NCBI RefSeq assembly: GCF_000003815.2
Contig: NC_049984.1
Coordinates: 11,961,186 to 12,025,185 of the forward strand
Direction of reading: 5' to 3'
Source of the DNA: Branchiostoma floridae
Lineage: Eukaryota > Chordata > Leptocardii > Amphioxiformes > Branchiostomatidae
Length of the DNA stretch: 64,000 nucleotides
Below are positions 1 to 10,917 of this stretch, piece after piece. Position numbers and translations under genes: made by a program. Below the pieces are notes generated by a model. It did no database searches. It saw only the letters and a program-made list of their open reading frames with translations, and was not told the origin of the DNA. Each line of letters opens with the position of its first letter. The stretch's first letter is position 1.

Positions 1-111
1 CTCGGTCAGCTGGGGAGATGTTGTGTATTGACCTTTAAAAGAATTTGGATGATCCTTTTTTTGCTGCCATAATTTTGTAGGAATGACCTATTTTTCTCTT
101 CTCCATTCCAG

Positions 112-3100
112 TCGTTGATGGAGCAGGATGTGTTCCACAGATCCCTGATGGCATGCTGTCTGGAAATCATCATCTTCTCTTACAATTCTCAAAGGTACAA
201 ACCTTATCCCTTTCAGCAAATTCTCTGNNNNNNNNNNNNNNNNNNNNNNNNNNNNNNNNNNNNNNNNNNNNNNNNNNNNNNNNNNNNNNNNNNNNNNNNN
301 NNNNNNNNNNNNNNNNNNNNNNNNNNNTAGCACAACTATGTTCAAATAGCACACTGAAAATGTATGCAGATGATACAAGTATGTACAAAGCCGCTAAGTC
401 CATTACTGAGATTGCTGCTGTCTTGCAGCCTGACCTCAATAAGATTGTAGAATGGGTAAAGAACAACAAACTTGTGATGAATGTCCTTAAGACTAAGTGC
501 ATGCTTTTTGGATCTCCTCGAAAACTGGCTCTTCTACCTTCAACCTCACTGAATTTGGTTATTGGAACTAGAAGTATTGAACAGGTGAAAGAGACGGTTT
601 TGTTGGGGCTGCACATGGATCAGTCACTTACATGGGATTTGCATATCAATCATGTTGTTGCCAAACAATCAAGGAATATCGCCCTTGTGAGAAGGCACGC
701 ATGGGCCATGTCTTATGAAGTCTGCAAGGTTGTTTTATGCGCACTTGTATTATCAGTAGCACAGTACTGTCTCCCAGTTCTAGCAAACATGTCTGAATCA
801 AATGCTCGAAAGCTCCAGGTTGTTCAGAACAGAGCCTGTAGATTGGTGCTTAAGTGTCCACTAGAAACACCTGTTAAGCAAATGCATTCAGACTTGGGTT
901 GGCCCATGGTACGAGAAAGATTCGCCATCAGCACATTGACTATGTTTTTCAGAATACTTGTCAGTAAGGAGCCCCATAACATTTACAGCTCCATCGTCCC
1001 TGTCCATTCTACCCACACATATTCAACTAGATTATCCAACTCCTTCAGTTTTAAACTCCCTAAGCCAAAAACAAACTCAAAAAAGCGAACTTTTCTCTAC
1101 CGTGCCATCAGTCTTTGGAATGACCTACCACCTTACATCAAATCCCTGCCCAACACCTCACGCTTTAAAAAGGCAATGTATCAAGTCTTCTCAAGCCAAT
1201 AGTTTTTTTAATGATTGTGTATCTATTATTATCTGTTTGTATATATACATGTATGTTTGTGTATATATTTGCGTTTGTTTATGTATGTTTCATTGTTTCA
1301 TATGAACCCTGGTAGACTAGCCCTAAATAGGGCTAAAGGGTATCGGAATAAAGGAATAAAGGAATAAAGGATACACACTTACTAGTGTACAATAGTGCCT
1401 AACCAAGTATCTAGGTGCACTGGTACACAGTCAAAGCTAGGTGCACAGCTCTGATTCCAGGTGCACAAAAGTGCATATGCAACAAGTATTTTCAGACAAT
1501 GCCCTGTAAATGCAAATATTCATCAATCGAAATGTTTCACTACAGAAAGTACTTGCATATGATACATGCTGTGAAGAAAATTCTTCCTGTGCCCTGATTG
1601 AGCTGTATATCCTCCCCTGTTCCTTTGTCAGAACGTTTCCGTGGATCATCGATGTGTTTGGCCTGAGTCCGTACCACTTCTACAAAGTTATCGAGGTTCT
1701 GATCCGTGCAGAGGACGGACTGTCCCGAGATGTGGTCAAACACCTGAACTTTGTGAGTATGCCTTTGTGTTGAAAGAAAGTTGTCAGGTCTAAGATCACT
1801 TTAGTGTGCAATGGCTCAGATTGAATACTATATTTGTTTTGATAGTGATGTTTGCTCTGGTTAATTTGTTCATGCCTCTAATGATAATGAAAAAAGCAGT
1901 CAAAATCATCATCTGACTGTCTGTTGAATTCCAATTTGTAGAGTTGTTTGAAAATATGTTTTTGGTAGATGTTATGCAATTTCAGAACTGTCAAAATAGT
2001 TAATGGTAAACGTAGTCCCAAAGCCTTTGGGCAGTGGGTTATCCACTGTGTCTGGCGTGTGGTATTGGCAGGCAGAGTCAGCCCCTCTCCTACAACCCAA
2101 CTAAAGTCAGGTCCCCATTTTACACCTGCAGGAGTAAGGAAAGTCTTTGTCACGTCTTTGACTCTTAATGTCACGTCTGCTGGCGTAGCCACTTGGCCAT
2201 TTGATGCTACACTTGACAGAGTAGGAGTCTATAACTGACGGTGTGTCCTTGTTGCATTAGATTGAGGAACAGATCCTGGAGAGCCTTGCCTGGAAGTCAG
2301 AGTCTCCGCTCTGGGAGGCCATGAAGATGAACGAGAATGCTGTTCCATCCTGCGAGGAGGTCACCCTCCCCAGTCAGCTGGAGAACGGGCACAGCAACAC
2401 CGCCGTGCGCATGGGACAGTCACCGCCGGTGCACCCACAAGTACGCAGGATCGCCAGGGACACTGGGGTCATGTTGAAGAAAGGTATGGAAAGAGTTTTA
2501 ATGCCTATACTGTACTGTTAAAGCATAAGACACTGATCATTCAGTATGTTATGCGGTGAATATCCCATTCCTGTCAATGAAATACTGTAAGTTCAATTGC
2601 TTTTGTGGTAGTTTTATTGCACAGTAGGAAGTATATGTTTTTAGTTATTTTAGATTTAGGGAAACAATTCTGTAGTACAGTAGTCATACAAAGTAGGCAT
2701 ATTTATGGTGTCATGAATTACGTGAAAAACAGGAAAATAAAACCACTTCAAAAGTTTCAATATTTTTTGTTGATAAGATTTTGATGAGTGAAAATTGATA
2801 ATGTCTCTCCCAACAGTGGAGTCTCCCCTGTCGCCGCTGTCTGCACATGACCGGTTCAGCTCGCCTGCTGCGGGCAGTCTGGGCACGGCCAAGCGCCGCC
2901 TGTTCTCTAACGACCAGACGAACAACGCAGCTACGACAACAAGTGCCCAGTCCCAGCCAGCCACTGTCCAGGTGGTGACAACAGCCACAGACCAGGGGGT
3001 ACAGCAGACCATCACACAGCAGACTGTGGCCATACCTATACCATGTAGGCTAATGTTTAATGGATGTCTAGATAATCCTTTGCACTTGTAACATGTCCCT

Positions 3101-6100
3101 GTTGTTGCACATTAGGAGGGTTTTTTCTATCCCTGGTTAGCACCAATGTCTGTTGTCAGTATGCATTGTCTACTATGGTGCTAAGGTGAAGAAATGTGAC
3201 AGTTTCATGGAGACATGTTGTAACAATTGTGGCATTTAAAAGACTTGCAACTACTGAGATGTATCAGAATTTTTAAAATGAAATGTAGTAGTTCAACAAC
3301 AAAAGGATGCACAAGGAGATGATTTCAAGTTGTTGTTGTTTGAAAGTCTCCAAACTGAAGTCTCTCAAAAATCTAATAATCTGTGACATTATCCCTCCAG
3401 CTGGTAGCGGGACCATCACATACTTGGCGACCCTGCCCATCGTCCAGCAGGTGCAGCCCGGCCAGCAGCCGCAGCAGATCCAGCTGCAGGCGGTTCCCCA
3501 GGGCCAGCAGGTGCCGGGGGCAGGCGTGCTGGGCGCCATGGCTCAGGCCGTGGCCACCGGACAGCAGCAGGCAGCTCCCAGTCAGACAGCCGCTGTTCCA
3601 CACGGGACAGCGGCTGCTGCTGCTCCTGCATCTGGAGAAAAGGCAGCAGCTGGTGAACAGCACCCGCACAAGCGGATCGGGTCTCTGGGACTTTTCTTCA
3701 GAAAGGTGAGCACTGATAACTTTAGTTTGAAGTTTTTGCCATTTAGATTGAATTTGTCTGGTAGTTCACTGTTATTCACAAAGGTGAGCACTGATAACAG
3801 TGGTTTGAAGTTTTTGCCATTTAGCTTGAATTTGTCTGGTAGTTTACATTTGGGAGATGCGATCAAATGATTCTATGGAATCCCGTGTGCATAGAAGCCA
3901 GTGGAATACCTCAAAAGATGAACTGATCTTGAACATCTATATCAGTGCTATCCTGGTCCAGGTATGACATGAAAGATTTTACTAGGCCCATGTAAGTAAT
4001 CATGAAGCAAATGGATAAACACATGCCCTGTTCCCTGAAGGTGTATCACCTGGCCAGCGTGCGGCTGCGGGATCTGTGTGAGAAGCTGGAGGTGGGGGAT
4101 GAACTGCGGCGGAAGATGTGGACGTGTTTCACACACACGCTGAAGGAACACGTGGAGCTGATGAGGGACCGCCATCTGGACCAGATCGTCATGTGCTCCA
4201 TCTATGTCATGGCTAAGGTATCCGCAAACGTAGGCACTGTCTCATGTCATTGTGTGGTGTAGTGATGTAGAAGGAAAAAGGTCCACAGACACTTTTTCTA
4301 TGTGTGTGTGTGTGTGTGTGGGTGTGTTTTAAAGGAGTTCTTTTGTTTGCATTGCATAATTGTAAGGATATTTTTTCACCATATTGCTTCTTGTGTTGCC
4401 AATATTGTATTGAAAAGTTCTGTTTGCAGTTTTGTTTTTTGTTGTGAGGAAGGTGTTGGGGTGAAGTTCTGTTGTTGGAAGATGAATGAAATGTCGTCCC
4501 CTTCCTCCTTGCAGGTCACCCAGCATGACAAGTCTTTCCAGGACATCATGAAGTGTTACCGTACCCAGCCACAGGCCAGCAGCCATGTAAGTCTCACATT
4601 TCTGCACAGATACTTAAACCATTAGCATATTATTGAAAGTCAGCATGTTAACACAATGTATCATCAGTACTGCGTACAAGGTTGTGTTCACGTATACAAA
4701 GATGATATTCTTTATCCTTAAGTGTCCATAGAGTTTTGTCTGTAAAGATGTCTTAAGCAGCTCACACAATTCTGATGCAATGGTGACCAAGCACCCAAAA
4801 CAACAACTCATGTACTTAGTACCTAATAACACATTGTAACTGATGTTCAAGACCAGTTAAGAGTTTAACAGTCTCTACTGATGAAAGATAACAGATTTCT
4901 GAAATGTCTGACCGTTTCCAAAATTATATCGACTTGCTTGAGTAATTGCTATTTGGCTGGTCTCTTGTTGTTTTTGACTTTTCCACTTACCTGATTGATA
5001 GAAGTAATTTACCAGCCAGTCTGATTGTTTGGAGTCTCGCATATGCACATTACATTTTGCTGATGTGCTCTGTCAATCTCTCTTTGTGTCATTATTTGTA
5101 AAAGTTTAAATCTTTTACACTCATTTGCCCCGCCATTTCTTTTGTGTACGACATAAGATTGAATTTTGTCCATTTCCTCTGCTTCCACCCGGCAGGTTTA
5201 CCGTAGTGTGTTGTTACACCCCACAGGTTTACCGTAGTGTGTTGTTACACCCCGCAGGTTTACAGTTGTGTGTTGTTCCACCCCGCAGGTTTACCGTAGT
5301 GTGTTGTTACACCCCGCAGGTTTACCGTAGTGTGTTGTTACACCCCGCAGGTTTACAGTTGTGTGTTGTTCCACCCCGCAGGTTTACCGTAGTGTGTTGT
5401 TACACCCCGCAGGTTTACCGTAGTGTGTTGTTACACCCCGCAGGTTTACAGTTGTGTGTTGTTCCACCCCGCAGGTTTACCGTAGTGTGTTGTTACACCC
5501 CGCAGGTTTACTGTAGTGTGTTGTTACACCCCGCAGGTTTACTGTAGTGTGTTGTTACACCCCGCAGGTTTACCGTAGTGTGTTGTTACACGGAGACCGT
5601 GAGAGACGAAGCTCAGGGAGCAGCGAGGGCAGCGGAAAGACATCTCCTGTCACGGCTGACAAGGACAAAGGTGGGGACCATGGGCAGACTTCTTATCTTA
5701 GATGTAGATGATATCTCTGCTTGTACTGGATGCAAAATGTCTGTTTGAGATTCCACAGCTCATAAGTTTGGGCAGTACAGTGTAACCAAGTAATTTTACA
5801 GTTCAAAAAGTATACTTGTCACAGTAAAAGTAAGAACATTGGTTTATAATTTGTTCCTGTTGTGTTTCAAAACAGGTAACGGTGAGCGACCTATCAGATC
5901 AAGCAGCACATTACCCGTGCCGGCCCCGAGCAGTGCACCGCCTACGCCCACACGGCTGGCGGGACTGGGCGCCACCGTGGACGGAGACGAGAGAGGGGAC
6001 CTGATCCAGTTCTACAACACTGTAAGGAGCTCATACCACACCACAGTCATATTCGTTGTTTCTATCACATTTGAAATGATTCTACTTGTAGTAACACATC

Positions 6101-7955
6101 TATTAAAGCCAGATGTTCAGTCTATAAAAGTGTTTGAACTGTTAGTAATCTGTTTTCTGCTCTTTTTCAGATCTTTGTGACAAAACTGAAGAGCTACGTC
6201 AGAAAGTTCTCTCCCACTGGGGATCAAAAGGTGGGTTTAGTGAAAAAAATGTTGCAAGCCTTACCTTTTCATTACAGTAAAAAAAAGGGTAGTCCCATAG
6301 TCTCTCAGAGGCCATAGAGGCACTGTGTCAAGGGCTCCATATTGGAAGGTGGAGCTCAATTCTCCCCTTCCACCATCATTGATCTCCCCATCCGAAGTCA
6401 GATACCCAATTTATCTTGTTGGAGTGAGATAAGTTGTGTAACGTTCCTTTTACAAAGGCGAATCTTACTAGGAATCTGTGACCTGTCTGCAGGGATAGCC
6501 ACTGTAGAGTATAATTTGAAATAAATGCTACATTTCCACCTAAAACATTAAGATGCATGGTTGATACTGTCTTTAATTCAAGATGAGTATTTCAAACTGG
6601 TGAAAGTAGAATGCAGTTGGCTACCTTGCTATCTATTACATGTAATTCTGAATTATGTTGAATGTTGTTTTGTGTTGCCAGGCGGACTCTAACATCCCCC
6701 AGCTGTCGCCCATCCCCCTGCCCCGCACACACATGCAGTCCCCCAGGAGAGTCTCCGTCAGACATCCCATCTACATCTCACCCCACAAAAACGGTAGGAA
6801 CTTCTGTGAGTGACGTTTTTTTCCTTTGTTTTGGGTGAGGGAAGTGCATGTTTTGAAAGGTATTTGCATGGGGATGATGTCAAAGATTGTCCAGGGCCAT
6901 TGACAATTCTGTAGCTGAGAACCCACTGTCAAAAAGTAGACATGCAAAAGAAAACCCGAAAATGCAATTTTTTTACATATATATTTTTTACACATATCAA
7001 CCACTCTCTCATTGGTGTAACCAAAATGGCCGCAGTAACTGGAACCAAACAAATTATGTGGTGATATAATATATGCATTTTCATGAAATCCTCAAGATAG
7101 GCTTGTTTACAATTGGATGTGATAGAGGACTTGAGGCAATGTGTATTTGCAAATTCAAAGAGTCAATTTTGTCTTCCTCTGCAAATGGCTTTCCAATTTG
7201 TTTGATTGTGAATATGCCAGGCTTTGTTTAACCTTTTGTATCATTATCAGCCCTACATAAGGCAAATTATCTTCTAGTAGTTTGAAAGTTGTCATCCTTT
7301 TTTCCAGGGAGGCCGTTGACCCCCACCAGTGCAATGCTGTACTGTTTTGGGAAAAGTCCTGCAAAGGTAAGTAATTGTATTTAAGTAACATCTTGGCTTT
7401 GGGGATGTTCTTGTGGCTCAACTGGTTGCAGCCTCTCAGTTGAGGTCCTGGTTGCAATTGGTAATTTGGTGACCCTGATTCAATCCTAGTAAGGGCATCT
7501 CAGTTGGGGCTGTACCCATCTTTCCAAAGGGATATAAAATGGGGGTCCCATGTTCGGTGCCCAGAGCATGCTAAAGAAGGAGGGCTAGCAACCCCTGTCT
7601 GTAAAGATATATCCTGCCACTGAAACAGCAAGGAAACTTGCTGCTCTATGTGCCACTTGGCCCTACAAGGGTCTAAAACATGGTATCCCTGCTAGCGATT
7701 GAAATCTTTGAAATGAACATCATTTTCTATGTGACAAGCAAGACCTAAGTTTGTTTTCTGTGTTTACAGAATCTTCAGGATATCACCAGCATGATCAAGT
7801 CAGGGGAGCAGCCCACCAAGAAGAGAGCGCTCAACTACGACACGAATGAGAACCCCGCCAAGCGACTGTGCTCTGCGGGCGGCGCGGACAGAACGTTGTT
7901 TCAGAAACTGAAGGATATAGACACGGTGCGACAGGCAGCTAACGCCAACCAATAG
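112..7955 (+). CDS. RBL1: p107/p130 retinoblastoma-like pocket protein, 3' part (13 exons, 5' end outside window)
   Basis: Pocket protein that binds E2F and LxCxE partners in the nucleus to repress cell-cycle genes. Exons read in consistent phase: 112-194, 1632-1752, 2261-2483, 2817-3044, 3401-3705, 4041-4217, 4515-4586, 5568-5670, 5876-6021, 6171-6230, 6682-6793, 7308-7366, 7770-7955 (TAG). The first two exons carry the end of pocket box A (FHRSLMACCLE, then TFPWIIDVFGLSP). The spacer has a cyclin-docking KRRLF motif at 2891-2905 and a Q/A-rich stretch in exon 3401-3705. Box B begins GSLGLFFRK / VYHLASVRLRDLC and continues through DRHLDQIVMCSIYVMAK. The C-terminus keeps the YISPHKNG block and a basic KKRALNYD...AKRLC segment, as in vertebrate p107. 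Odd: the donor of exon 3401-3705 and the acceptor of exon 5568-5670 are both tandemly duplicated. p107 versus p130 cannot be separated; it is likely the single pre-duplication gene. Confidence 0.95.
228..327. other. assembly gap (100 N)
   Basis: Exactly 100 unknown bases, the usual placeholder for a gap of unknown size. It lies in the intron after exon 112-194 and cuts off the 5' part of the LINE that follows, so the real intron may be several kb longer. Confidence 0.98.
328..1378 (+). mobile_element. 3' end of a CR1/L2/Crack-type LINE (reverse transcriptase C-terminus and tail)
   Basis: An open frame from the gap to the stop at 1200-1202 encodes the end of a non-LTR reverse transcriptase. 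The YADDT catalytic box sits near 361-378. Family-typical later blocks follow: LVMNVLKTKCMLFG, VLLGLHMDQSLTW, VQNRACRLVLKC, DLGWPMVRERF and the closing pattern YRAISLWNDLPPYIKSLP. After the stop come a small hairpin (tagccctaaatagggcta, about 1316-1335) and a short GGAATAAA repeat at about 1345-1370, as in CR1-like 3' ends. The frame is uninterrupted, so the copy is fairly young. It is inserted in sense orientation in an RBL1 intron. The subfamily call is inference. Confidence 0.88.
3702..3857 (+). repeat. 78-bp tandem duplication containing the exon 3401-3705 splice donor
   Basis: Two about 90% similar units (3702-3779 and 3780-3857) each begin AAAG|GTGAGCACTGATAAC. The first is the donor of the exon ending at 3705. 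The second gives an equally good donor at 3784. The 78-nt difference is 26 codons and contains no stop in the exon's frame. Confidence 0.9.
4301..4326 (+). repeat. TG dinucleotide microsatellite
   Basis: Uninterrupted TG run of 20 bases followed by GGTGTG in an RBL1 intron. Simple repeat with no other signal. Confidence 0.9.
4878..4956 (+). repeat. Penelope-like (hammerhead-motif) repeat fragment
   Basis: Reads CTGATGA (4878-4884), a weak hairpin, GAAAT (4901-4905), then GACCGTTTCCAAAATTAT and GCTTGAGTAATTGC. The segment at 42424-42508 has the same order of blocks, so both are copies of one dispersed family. CTGATGA-hairpin-GAAA is the hammerhead ribozyme core found in Penelope-like retroelements. 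Activity of this copy is doubtful because stem II pairs poorly. Confidence 0.5.
5191..5591 (+). repeat. 31-bp x 13 tandem array built from an RBL1 splice acceptor and exon start
   Basis: GCAG|GTTTAC recurs with exact 31-bp spacing; the base after AG falls at 5196, 5227, 5258, 5289, 5320, 5351, 5382, 5413, 5444, 5475, 5506, 5537 and 5568. The last copy is the real acceptor of exon 5568-5670. Units 3, 6 and 9 share CAGTTG in place of CCGTAG and TTCC in place of TTAC, giving a 93-bp higher-order period. The first copy alone follows a good pyrimidine tract (about 5165-5192). Confidence 0.97.
7403..7690 (+). mobile_element. tRNA-derived SINE-like repeat
   Basis: Lies in the last RBL1 intron. The head has an A-box-like TGGCTCAACTGG near 7411 and a B-box-like GATTCAATCC near 7477, resembling a tRNA-derived pol III promoter. 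A body containing GTGCCCAGAGCATGC follows. No clear target duplication was identified, so boundaries are approximate. Confidence 0.45.
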
Positions 7956-9555
7956 ACAAAAGTGTATTTTTGTAAGACATACCTGTAAAAACGGACAAAA
8001 GTGTGGTGTTTTTGTCTTTTAGTTTTTTTCTTCTGTGTATAACAAACAATCTTCGGAGAATTGTAGCCTCGAAATCAGACTTTCAATGTGCAACGTTTTC
8101 TTAGCCTTTGCAAGTTAGCATGTCTACAACTGTGAAATAACTTTTAAGCATAGTATGGAGGAAGGGGGCTAGAATGTAACGGTGTTAGAAATGGAAGGGT
8201 AACAAAGACTGTAGCACCACTGTGGAAAAAAGGGCAGGCTATTTATACTAATAGAGGAGTGGCTATTTATGATGTATTTTTCCACGTATTTATGTGATGT
8301 GTAGACGAACACTGTCAACTATTGGATCACACGAGGGTGTGTATGTGGGTTTACAGGAGTTTGCTCATTCCACTTTCATGTAGTACACTAAGGGAGCATC
8401 TGGACTAGTGACAATTGTGGCAGTTGTGATTTCTATGAAGACGTAGAACCCAGTGTGCCCTCTTAAATTAACAGCAAAGGAAGAAAAAAGAAAACAATCA
8501 TGGTCTCTTGTAACAGGTAATATGCATTTAAACAACAGTAACAGATGAAGTGTCTTGATATGAGGGGGTAAAATCTGTGCATGTTTGGATACAGTAATGT
8601 CAGAGGATGTATTTTTGACAAACCTTTGCTGGGAAGTGAAGACAAGTAGGGAATGGCACTTTTTTCTGCCCAATTTTAAACTTTGTTTACATTAGTGTTG
8701 TAGTGTTTGTAATCTATTATTTGTGAGTACTTTTCAGTCACATCAAATAGCCCTTTTCCCCCTTGTTATGTAGACAATGCTGTTGCCATGGAATGATACC
8801 TTCCATATGTTTCTGTTGTTCAACCCCTAACTATAGGTTAGAGGTTTATAACTTCAGAAAGATTGGAGGTGTTAGTAGTAATAGACTTGGAGCTAGGACA
8901 CGGCACGCTCTTTTGATTTGCTAAGTTGCAACGCCAACGCCAGCCATTTTGTGCATAATCTATTGATTAATTTACTCATTTTTTCATGGTCCTTTGTCTT
9001 TGTGATATTGTGATGTCTTAATTTTAATTGGGTAACTAGAACTTTTTCCTTTGTTGCACCTAGACCAATGTTTTAGAACAATTTATTTTAGAGTTTTATA
9101 ACCAATTGCGTATCAATTTGCTGTCTCAAAAGGTTTCAACCTTCTTGTGTACAGGAATCTTAAAAAGATTTGGACCAAATGTGGTCGTAGAGTGGCCATT
9201 TGCTTCGACAGGGAAGTAAAAAAGAGGAAACATTATGTTTCTTGTAAACATTTGCTTGTAAAAAGATGTAGGAAAAAATCAAGCAATGTACATTTACTAG
9301 TAATGTACTAGTGACTTGACTTTTGCAGTAAATTTGACCAGAAATTTTCCAGAGATGATTGTTGGTATTTTTGTTTCTTGTCAGAGATGAATGAAAGTTT
9401 GTATTATTGTCTCTGATACTGTGATAGGATGTTAGAGACGTGTGTCAATATCCCTGTTTTCGATTGGTTGCTGGAGATGGATGTCTGTGTTATAGTTTTG
9501 TAATGGTTGCTATAGATGAATGTGTGAACATCTTTGTTTCAGATTGCATGTCAGA

Positions 9556-9690
9556 TAGAGGTGGGTACCGGAGACCGGTACTTATGTTTGCTCTAGATCT
9601 CAAAAATATGATATTTCATTAGTGCTACTTTACTACTAAAACCAGGTTTGGCTCTGGATCTGATTTTCTGTACCAGTACCCACCCCTAAT
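9556..9690. mobile_element. short MITE with GGTGGGTAC terminal inverted repeats
   Basis: Left end GAGGTGGGTACCGG and right end CCAGTACCCACCCCTA are imperfect inverted repeats flanking about 100 bp of non-coding DNA. Related ends occur at 10199-10235 and 30281-30477, which points to a dispersed family. Confidence 0.55.
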
Positions 9691-10491
9691 GTTAGAGATG
9701 AATTTCATCTTTCTATATGATTGTCAGTGCGTGTGAGTGACTAAAGAGACTTGGCCAATCAAAGTGCAACTACTATTCACTGCCTACTAGCGGGAGTTAA
9801 GTCCCACAAAATGCACCATTTGTAATAGCTGTAGAAATGCAGGAAAGGCAAAATAACCCAGACTGATTCATCTGGAGATAAATGTTCAGTATGATTCGTT
9901 TTGTAGCCTTTGTGAGTCTTTCACGATTTTACAATTCTTGAAAAGACTGGGATGTGTCAATTTCACAATCTTTTTGGCCATCTTTATGAAGGCAGTTGGA
10001 AGCAGTACCTTAGATTATGGGGTATGTAATCCTGACTTGTGAACTACAAAAAAAAATTGTAAAGCTACAAAAAGAAAAAGGAAGGCACCATTTTCGTGAA
10101 AATGCAGAATACAACACCAAAACGTGTGGATGTCTGTTCTTATAATTTTGTAATAGGTCCAGCATCCGGTTCACCAAATGTTAAAAGAAGAAAAACTTGT
10201 TTTGTACTGGTGCACCGTACCGGTACCAACCCCTATTTGACAGTGGATGTGCAGAATGCTTAGTCGTGCAGGAGCGTCACCTTGCAGATTAATGTATATC
10301 GACGGGACCAACGATCGCTACATGCAAGATTGCATGATCAGCACCACGGTCATATCCCATCATTCCATTCGCGGTTTCCATTTGTTCTTTTGAACACGCT
10401 ATAACAACTGGATATTAACGATGAGCTGACTACATATCAACTAGACACGCACATTATGGCGTCAGGCCCAGAAAAGGACATTTGAGTGATG

Positions 10492-10497
10492 AATAAA
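10492..10497 (+). terminator. poly(A) signal candidate for RBL1
   Basis: AATAAA in sense orientation, about 190 bp before the opposing poly(A) signal of the vitellogenin-like gene. Confidence 0.5.
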
Positions 10498-10685
10498 AAA
10501 CATACGTTAAGGCATTGGGCATGTAAGGATGTCTGGTAAACTTTATACTTCTATGTTGCCGAGGATACTATCATACTTAGTAGTTAATTGAGATTTGGAG
10601 AGATAACGTTAATACTTATCTTGCTATACCACTGTAACGCACTGGAGGTACGACAGACAACTTTATTTCTGCTTAAAACATGTAT

Positions 10686-10691
10686 TTTATT
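10686..10691 (-). terminator. poly(A) signal candidate for the vitellogenin-like gene
   Basis: AATAAA on the minus strand about 230 bp past the stop codon; a second one lies at 10662-10667. Either would give a short 3' UTR. Confidence 0.6.
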
Positions 10692-10917
10692 CAGTATGTA
10701 AAAGGAAGTGCACGCTCCCAAATTCGCAACAAGTCAATACCTTACAACGGTCGCTCAAACTTTGAATGGTTTGTGAACATGAAGCTATGATCTAAGGACA
10801 GTTTAAAAAACGCAGGATATGAAAATACAAAACAGTATGAAGTGATGACTATTTTTGTACAGTAAACAACACGTGGAGAAAGCTAAAGCATCTGGCTAGG
10901 TTCCTTTAAGGAACATC

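Larger units (their letters stand above)
7956..10510 (+). other. probable long 3' UTR of the pocket-protein gene
   Basis: No coding exon is recognisable for 2.5 kb after the stop. The first sense AATAAA placed to end the transcript before the convergent gene is at 10492-10497. The segment is AT-rich and holds two GGGTGGGTACC-type repeat fragments (9556-9690 and 10199-10235). The extent is inferred from the signal position. Confidence 0.5.

Noticed and set aside
5125-5547. A 140-codon open frame across the 31-bp array
   Set aside because: It is the repeated acceptor/exon start read through in three phases; it ends at a TAG in unit 12 and has no independent start context or family similarity.
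5191-5591. CRISPR-like repeat array
   Set aside because: Units are contiguous with no unique spacers and end in a eukaryotic exon; this is a minisatellite.
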